Assembly (NCBI GenBank): GCA_017480445.1
Contig: JAFVAO010000077.1
Location: 1-39,400, forward strand
Direction of reading: 5' to 3'
Length of the DNA: 39,400 nucleotides
DNA from: Lachnospiraceae bacterium
Lineage (GTDB): Bacteria; Bacillota; Clostridia; Lachnospirales; Lachnospiraceae
Each line of letters opens with the position of its first letter. Within the stretch, counting starts at the first letter, position 1. Shown piece by piece: positions 35,505 to 39,400 of the stretch. The notes beneath the pieces were generated by a model. That model made no database searches. It saw nothing but the letters and a program-made list of their open reading frames with translations, and had not been told where the DNA came from. A program made the position numbers and the translations under genes.

Positions 35505-36188
35505 ATGGCAGGAAGCCTTAGAATCAAGACCGGAACCAAGCTGCAGATGGCGGTGGATGTTGCGGTAGGTGAAGAACCGAATTTTAATATGATCTGTACG
35601 TTCAATAAATCGCTGGACGAATCGGCATTTTTGATCTCCATTCCCATGCAGAACGGACAGCCGCTGCAGGTGGACGAGAGCCAGAAGCTTCTGATCCGCT
35701 ACGGATCCGGCAATGACGCCATGATTCTCGCAGGTTATGTGGACGACATCGTCAAGGATGGCATCCGACGCTACTGGAAGGTGCGCCGCGTGTCCGAACA
35801 GCGACAGTTCTTACAACGTGTGGACGAACGTCTGAAGGTGACGCTGCGGGTGGAATACAAGCAGGAGACCTGGGCGGTGAATGCCGACGGCGTCATTGAG
35901 AAAGAGGACGGTATGAGTCTGGATATCTCCGCCGGTGGTGCTGCTATCTACCTGAATCGCCATTTTGACGTGGGAGAGATCTGCGAGCTCACCCTGCCCC
36001 GCATCGGCACCACGGATAAAGGGCGTGCAATGGAAGACTTGGTGGGTACTGTCTGCTGGATGCGAGAGGCGCCCAAGGGAAGCCTGTATAAACATCTCTG
36101 TGGTCTGCAATTCCGTTTCTCGGATCCTTCCGAGCGGCAGCGGCTGCAGGAATACATACAAAACGTAAAGGAAAAATATAGACTGTGA
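35505..36188 (+). CDS. PilZ-domain protein, YcgR-like, probable cyclic-di-GMP receptor
   Basis: A 227-residue cytoplasmic protein. Residues ~1-95 form a YcgR-N-like beta domain and residues ~96-225 a PilZ domain. The D-x-S-x-x-G motif is intact (D140-I-S142-A-G-G145). The N-terminal Arg motif is slightly unusual: R100-x4-R105, with R105-x3-R109 as an alternative reading, where R-x3-R is the rule. AAGAGGTG precedes the ATG at good distance. It lies 12 bp after the second peptidase gene and overlaps the next gene by 4 bp. If it binds cyclic-di-GMP it would link fibre assembly to the same signal that controls biofilms and motility. Confidence 0.88.
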   Translation: MAGSLRIKTGTKLQMAVDVAVGEEPNFNMICTFNKSLDESAFLISIPMQNGQPLQVDESQKLLIRYGSGNDAMILAGYVDDIVKDGIRRYWKVRRVSEQRQFLQRVDERLKVTLRVEYKQETWAVNADGVIEKEDGMSLDISAGGAAIYLNRHFDVGEICELTLPRIGTTDKGRAMEDLVGTVCWMREAPKGSLYKHLCGLQFRFSDPSERQRLQEYIQNVKEKYRL

Positions 36189-37135
36189 AAATCTGGACAA
36201 AGGGAAAAAAATCCGCGGGAAACCCCAAGGATCAGATTGTCCGCATTGAAGAGCTGGAAAAGATTATGGCGGAACAGGGCGATGACCTCGACACCGATGC
36301 CATCGTCAGCATGTATATGCCCGGACGCCGTGCAAAGCGTCTCGGCGCAGCATTGCTTCGTCTGGATAAGATGCATTTTCTGTTGCTTCTGTTGGTGATT
36401 GCGGTGGCGTTCCTGTTCATCCTTGCTTTTATGCAGGAGAAAATGGGCAACTTCACCATCAACCTGAACCGACTGGAGCTCTATCGCAAGGGCATCGCCA
36501 TCTCCCCCACAGGAGAATTCGAGCAGCCCACAGCCAGACTGACCGTGGCCACGGTGCAGGACGCTACCAACATCTCCGTCTATGACCTGCCGGAGAACCT
36601 GGACGACATCGACGGCGATCACAACGGCCGCAACTACATGGCCTACACCTACTATGTGCGCAATGCGGGCAAGGAAGATGTCAACTACATAGCAAGTATC
36701 GTGCTGGATTCCGTCGCAAAGAGTGCCGATGAGGCGGTCCGCGTGGCGGTGTGGCGCAATGGCGAGCGCACGATCTACGCCAAGCGCGCAGCAGACGGCG
36801 GCGACGAAGAAGGCTGCGTCAGCTTCTTGAGCAACAAGGTGGTCTGCGCCTACCAGGAGGAGAATTTCCTCGTGGGCAACGTCGACAAATACACCATCGT
36901 GATCTGGATGGAGGGGGATGACCCCGAGTGCGTGGACGCCATCGTCGGCGGCAGCGTGCAGTTCTCCATGCCCATCGATGCGGTGGATGACGACGATACC
37001 GGCCTCCTGGTCAAGTTCATTCAGGATATCAAGGATACCCTGACCGGCGACAAACCCATCAGCGCGGCCGGCAACGAGGCCCCCAGCTACTACAATTCCG
37101 GGGATGTCACATGGGAAAATCGTAGAAATCAGTAG
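36185..37135 (+). CDS. Membrane-tethered cargo-like protein
   Basis: A 316-residue protein starting with GTG at 36185, overlapping the PilZ stop by 4 bp (GTGA). It has a cytoplasmic part of ~60 residues with many Lys and Arg, one membrane helix (FLLLLLVIAVAFLFILAF, about 63-80) and an outer domain that ends like the secreted cargo proteins: W241-M-E-G-D-D-P-E-C249 followed by a beta strand. It lacks a SipW-type cleavage motif, so it should stay in the membrane, cytoplasmic N-terminus inside. This makes it a good candidate for the anchor or base of the fibre. The start is uncertain, as no strong ribosome site is near; ATG 36269 is an alternative. Confidence 0.78.
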   Translation: MKIWTKGKKSAGNPKDQIVRIEELEKIMAEQGDDLDTDAIVSMYMPGRRAKRLGAALLRLDKMHFLLLLLVIAVAFLFILAFMQEKMGNFTINLNRLELYRKGIAISPTGEFEQPTARLTVATVQDATNISVYDLPENLDDIDGDHNGRNYMAYTYYVRNAGKEDVNYIASIVLDSVAKSADEAVRVAVWRNGERTIYAKRAADGGDEEGCVSFLSNKVVCAYQEENFLVGNVDKYTIVIWMEGDDPECVDAIVGGSVQFSMPIDAVDDDDTGLLVKFIQDIKDTLTGDKPISAAGNEAPSYYNSGDVTWENRRNQ

Positions 37136-37548
37136 ACATTTCTAAACTTTTGGCATAAAATGACGATATAATCGTTGCAGAGGAAAACAAGCGCTGCGAA
37201 GCAGCATTTGTTTTCCTGCAACGATTAACGAGAAAGCCCTGACGCGAAGCGGCAGAGGACGCGCCGTAAGGCGCAGGCTTTCGAGTGAAGGTGGTTTAAG
37301 CAGTGACGCGTCCACTGTTTAAATAAATAATGCAAATGCCGCACTTGGAGGCTGTTATGGAATCGGCTGATTCTATCAAGAGATGGTATCCTCACCGGAT
37401 GACGGTGATGGAGAGTACTCTTTCAACCGGGCCCGGTGGGAGTATGATCTGTTGACAGAATGAAAAGAGGACAGAACGCCGAGATGTGAGGCAACTGTCA
37501 CCGCTACAGAGCATGAAAAGCGGAATAAGAAAGAGGGAGGATAAAATT
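37136..37548 (+). other. Hairpin-rich 413-bp leader between the operon and the last cargo gene
   Basis: No gene is seen here. Three strong hairpins come first: 37169-37227 (TAATCGTTGCAG pairing with CTGCAACGATTA, AAAACAA with TTGTTTT, tip GCTGCGAAGCAGC), 37232-37282 (GAAAGCC pairing with GGCTTTC, enclosing CGCGAAGCG and GCGCCGTAAGGCGC) and 37295-37323 (CAGTG pairing with CACTG inside TTTAA/TTAAA arms). Smaller palindromes follow: GAATCGGCTGATTC, CACCGGATGACGGTG and ACCGGGCCCGGT. GAGGGAGG at about 37534-37541 is the ribosome site of the next gene. The order suggests a structured mRNA leader, with the first hairpin perhaps ending the upstream operon. I could not match any known riboswitch class. 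Confidence 0.65.
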
Positions 37549-38373
37549 ATGACAGTAAAAGCATTAAAGAAACAACTTATGGCTGCAATTGCTATGGTTG
37601 TCGTGTCTGCGATCGCGTTGAGTAGCAGTACGTATGCATGGTTCTCTATGAATACGCAGGTTACGGCAACGGGGATGACCGTACAGGCGAAAGCAGAGTC
37701 AGGGCTCGTAATTTCAAACGCAGATGACGGTTCTTACAATAATTCGGCAACTTCAGTTAAGACCACATGTGCCCAATTGGTACCTGGAAGTACAACAAAT
37801 CTTGGCGACTGGTTTCATAGTTCTAGTACAAACCCTGCTGCAGCAAATACACAGCAAGCATACGATGTAGGTAGTGCATGGGTTAATAATGAAACGGTTG
37901 CAAATTATGTGGTTCACGATTTTTACATTCGTTCGTCTGCGACAACAGATCTCACTGTTCCGGCGCTCCGTGTGCAGAAAGTAGAAGCAAAAGTTGGGGA
38001 TGCTGCAGCACAACAGAATTTGTCAAAAGCACTTAGAGTTGGTGTGCTGATTGCCGGTGATGAAACGGACAACAAGCAAAATATTTATATTTATGCGCCG
38101 GTGAGTGGTGCGACATTGTCTTATAGTGCAACAGCGGCGGATGGAGCGTATGCTGCGGGTAACATGGTTACAGTAACCGCGTTGGAGGGGAACACTGCAT
38201 CTGCTACTGCAATCACTACCATTCCCGCAAAAAATGCCAATAGCGGATTGCATGCACAAGTTTTTGTGTGGTATGAAGGTGAAGATGCGGCATGTATCTC
38301 TAACAACATTCCTACAAAGGTTCTTGAGCAATTAACAGTTACTGTAACATTTGATTATGTACCAGCTTCTTGA
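37549..38373 (+). CDS. SipW-dependent secreted protein 5, candidate major fibre subunit
   Basis: A 274-residue exported protein: basic start (MTVKALKKQ), hydrophobic core, then SSTYAWFSMNT near residues 25-36. The mature part is rich in Ala, Thr, Ser and Asn with few charged residues, unlike the acidic cargo proteins 1-4, and ends in W241-Y-E-G-E-D-A-A-C249 plus a final beta strand. Codon use and base composition are more AT-rich than the operon upstream. The start at 37549 is fixed by AGGGAGG. It stands apart behind a structured leader and may be transcribed at a higher rate, which fits a main subunit. This role is inference from position and composition; no homologue with known function is recognised. 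Confidence 0.82.
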   Translation: MTVKALKKQLMAAIAMVVVSAIALSSSTYAWFSMNTQVTATGMTVQAKAESGLVISNADDGSYNNSATSVKTTCAQLVPGSTTNLGDWFHSSSTNPAAANTQQAYDVGSAWVNNETVANYVVHDFYIRSSATTDLTVPALRVQKVEAKVGDAAAQQNLSKALRVGVLIAGDETDNKQNIYIYAPVSGATLSYSATAADGAYAAGNMVTVTALEGNTASATAITTIPAKNANSGLHAQVFVWYEGEDAACISNNIPTKVLEQLTVTVTFDYVPAS

Positions 38374-38712
38374 TATAGCCCTCTGTTTGATGTGAAAGCA
38401 TGTTATTCAATTGAGGCGTAACCGGTTGATATTAGATGGTGAAGAATAGTCAAGGACGCGATTGACTAGGGATTTATAGTACAGCAGGGGATTCGTATGA
38501 TGAACCTGCTGTATTTGTCCGTAAAAGATCTTTGTATATATGATGTCTTATTAGGCCGTAGTTATAGAGTATGATTTAATTCAAGGTTCAGTTCATGCGC
38601 CATAAAAGAGGATTGCGCTATAATATCGTTTATCAATGGAGAGAAATGAGTTCTACACGTATTTCCTACTCAGCAGCATTTCAGCCGATTTTCCAAGAAT
38701 TATAAGTGCATA
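38374..38712 (+). other. Non-coding region after the last cargo gene, with possible terminator and first copy of a duplicated element
   Basis: AT-rich and without a convincing gene. A 9-bp perfect stem, TACAGCAGG (38480-38488) with CCTGCTGTA (38505-38513), followed by TTTGT could terminate the cargo mRNA. From about 38610 begins copy 1 of a diverged repeat (copy 2 from about 38984); its -10 box TATAAT (38618-38623) is intact but the matching -35 is TGCGCC. Confidence 0.55.
38480..38519 (+). terminator. Possible terminator of the last cargo gene
   Basis: Nine perfectly paired bases with a 16-base loop, then a short T-rich run. It lies about 107 bp after the stop codon, and the T run is weak. 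Confidence 0.5.
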
Positions 38713-38919
38713 ATGCTTTCGGAGAATAGTTCTGAAAGATGCGATGAAACATACGGGGAAGAAAACGCGGAGGCGCTGCATAGTCTGGGCACAGATGCAT
38801 ATGACGTCGGCGGCATTCTGGAACAAATGAAGGATTTGCAGAGGATAAAAGAGACGTATCGAAATGAAGAAATCGTGGAGATTAGATCGAGAATTCATCG
38901 TGCAAATGAAGAAGCGTAG
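38713..38919 (+). CDS. Doubtful small hypothetical protein
   Basis: A 68-residue hydrophilic, Glu-rich and helical reading with plausible amino-acid composition, no signal and no motif I know. There is no ribosome site before the ATG at 38713, and its first codons lie inside copy 1 of the duplicated element. It may be the remnant of a larger gene or not a gene at all. Confidence 0.25.
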   Translation: MLSENSSERCDETYGEENAEALHSLGTDAYDVGGILEQMKDLQRIKETYRNEEIVEIRSRIHRANEEA

Positions 38920-38970
38920 CGCAGGGAATGAATAAGAAGCGTGGCACTAGAATCTTATTTTTAGTACCAG

Positions 38971-38999
38971 TTGACAATAGAAAAACATTGCATTATAAT
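38971..38999 (+). promoter_or_regulatory. Perfect consensus promoter ahead of the Rpn-family gene
   Basis: TTGACA (38971-38976), 17 bp, TATAAT (38994-38999): both hexamers and the spacing are ideal. The next clear gene begins 270 bp further on, so a long leader or a small RNA from copy 2 of the duplicated element is expected. Confidence 0.8.
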
Positions 39000-39274
39000 A
39001 CTACTTATCGATGGAGAAATATGAGGCAACCATTCATATTTCCCCATTCAGCGGCATTTCAGCCGATTTTCCCAAGGATTAAAAGTGCACAACACTTTCA
39101 GAGAAGCGTTCTGAAAGATCGAATATTGGTCGGGGAGTTCTCCGGACAATTCCTATGCCTACTGAATTTGGTGTATGCTCCAAGCGATGGTATTCTGTAA
39201 CTGCATTCCTCAGAGTTGTCTGTTTTCCCCGCCTGTATTCGAACACAAAATGCCAGAAGAAAAGGAGGGTTATG

Positions 39275-39400
39275 ATGGGAAAGAAAGATGTGGCAACAAA
39301 GGAATACATGCGCGATCCGGCGCGGGTGGCAGATCTGCTCAACGGATTTCTGTATCACGGAGAGGAGCGGGTACATCCGCAAGGAGTGAAGGATCTGCCG
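39275..39400 (+). CDS. Rpn-family recombination-promoting nuclease/putative transposase, N-terminal part (3' end outside window)
   Basis: Only 42 codons are visible, open to the right edge. The start MGKKDVATKEYMRDPARVAD followed by a NGFLYHGEE-like segment matches the N-terminus of the PD-(D/E)XK Rpn-type proteins that are abundant in Lachnospiraceae genomes (typical pattern MGKKD..TKEYM.D...FAD..NF.LY.G). AAAGGAGGG (39261-39269) precedes two adjacent ATG codons at 39272 and 39275; the second agrees with the family. A consensus promoter lies upstream at 38971. The family call rests on memory of the N-terminal pattern, since the catalytic region is not in the window. Confidence 0.7.
   Translation, partial: MGKKDVATKEYMRDPARVADLLNGFLYHGEERVHPQGVKDLP

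Larger units (their letters stand above)
38610..39121. repeat. Two diverged direct copies of a promoter-bearing element (~135 bp each)
   Basis: Copy 1 covers about 38610-38745 and copy 2 about 38984-39121. Shared blocks in order are TATAAT, a GTTTATCAATGGAGA / ACTTATCGATGGAGA block, ATTTCAGCCGATTTTCC, AAGTGCA and GTTCTGAAAGAT. Both contain a short open stretch with SAAFQPIF in the same place. By eye the identity is roughly 70 percent. Confidence 0.7.

Noticed and set aside
37323-37548. Cyclic-di-GMP riboswitch before the last cargo gene
   Set aside because: Expected because of the PilZ gene, but I could not find the conserved GEMM-type blocks; kept only as an unclassified structured leader.
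38928-39200. Open reading of 90 codons across copy 2 of the duplicated element
   Set aside because: It runs straight through the perfect consensus promoter at 38971-38999, has no good ribosome site and no protein-like pattern; the ATG inside it at about 39021 follows a GGAGA, but the peptide looks random.

Overview
The window looks like chromosomal DNA of an anaerobic, low-oxygen Bacillota of the Lachnospiraceae/Clostridia type. This is inferred from gene content: the oxygen-sensitive class III ribonucleotide reductase with its radical-SAM activase, a Rho with a Clostridia-type hydrophilic insert, DUF1653 and DUF2974 proteins, YfhO-type envelope proteins, SipW-type signal peptidases with their cargo, and the start of an Rpn-family transposase-like gene. 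Strong AGGAGG-type ribosome binding sites and TTGACA/TATAAT promoters fit. I saw no rRNA, tRNA, CRISPR array or prophage.

Layout. 1-4001: nrdD (5' end missing), nrdG, then a small one-helix protein and a P1B-type metal ATPase that looks like a ferrosome-type pair. 4158-7384: enolase with a good terminator, a long imperfect palindrome, and a cardiolipin synthase. 7385-9907: a dense hairpin/direct-repeat element, two small lipoproteins and an inositol-monophosphatase-family enzyme. 9932-20371: envelope and housekeeping block with two YfhO-family membrane proteins, a GT-C-like membrane protein, citrate synthase, a DUF2974 alpha/beta hydrolase and a gamma-glutamyl hydrolase-type amidotransferase. 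20452-26256: a small membrane protein, DUF1653, mutY, a family 2 glycosyltransferase, a PAP2 phosphatase on the other strand, and rho.

26321-38373 is the most interesting part. A consensus promoter (TTGAAA, 17 bp, TATAAT) precedes ten tightly spaced or overlapping genes: four secreted proteins with SipW-type (TYAWF-like) signal sequences, a SipW-type signal peptidase, a membrane-anchored McrB-like AAA+ ATPase, an 836-residue coiled-coil protein with a possible DUF2357-like N-terminus, a second SipW-type peptidase, a PilZ-domain protein and a membrane-tethered cargo-like protein. A 413-bp hairpin-rich leader follows, then a further cargo protein of different base composition that looks like a highly expressed fibre subunit. 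All six cargo-like proteins share a C-terminal [WY]-x-E-G-x-D-x-x-C motif that I could line up by eye. My reading is a surface-fibre or matrix assembly system in which the two peptidases mature the subunits, the AAA+/coiled-coil pair works at the cytoplasmic face of the membrane, and PilZ brings cyclic-di-GMP control. The individual families are known; I do not know of a description of this combination, and its function is inference.

38374-39400 is AT-rich and mostly non-coding. It holds a possible terminator, two diverged copies of a promoter-bearing element of about 135 bp (the second with a perfect consensus promoter) and the first 42 codons of an Rpn-family gene running off the end.
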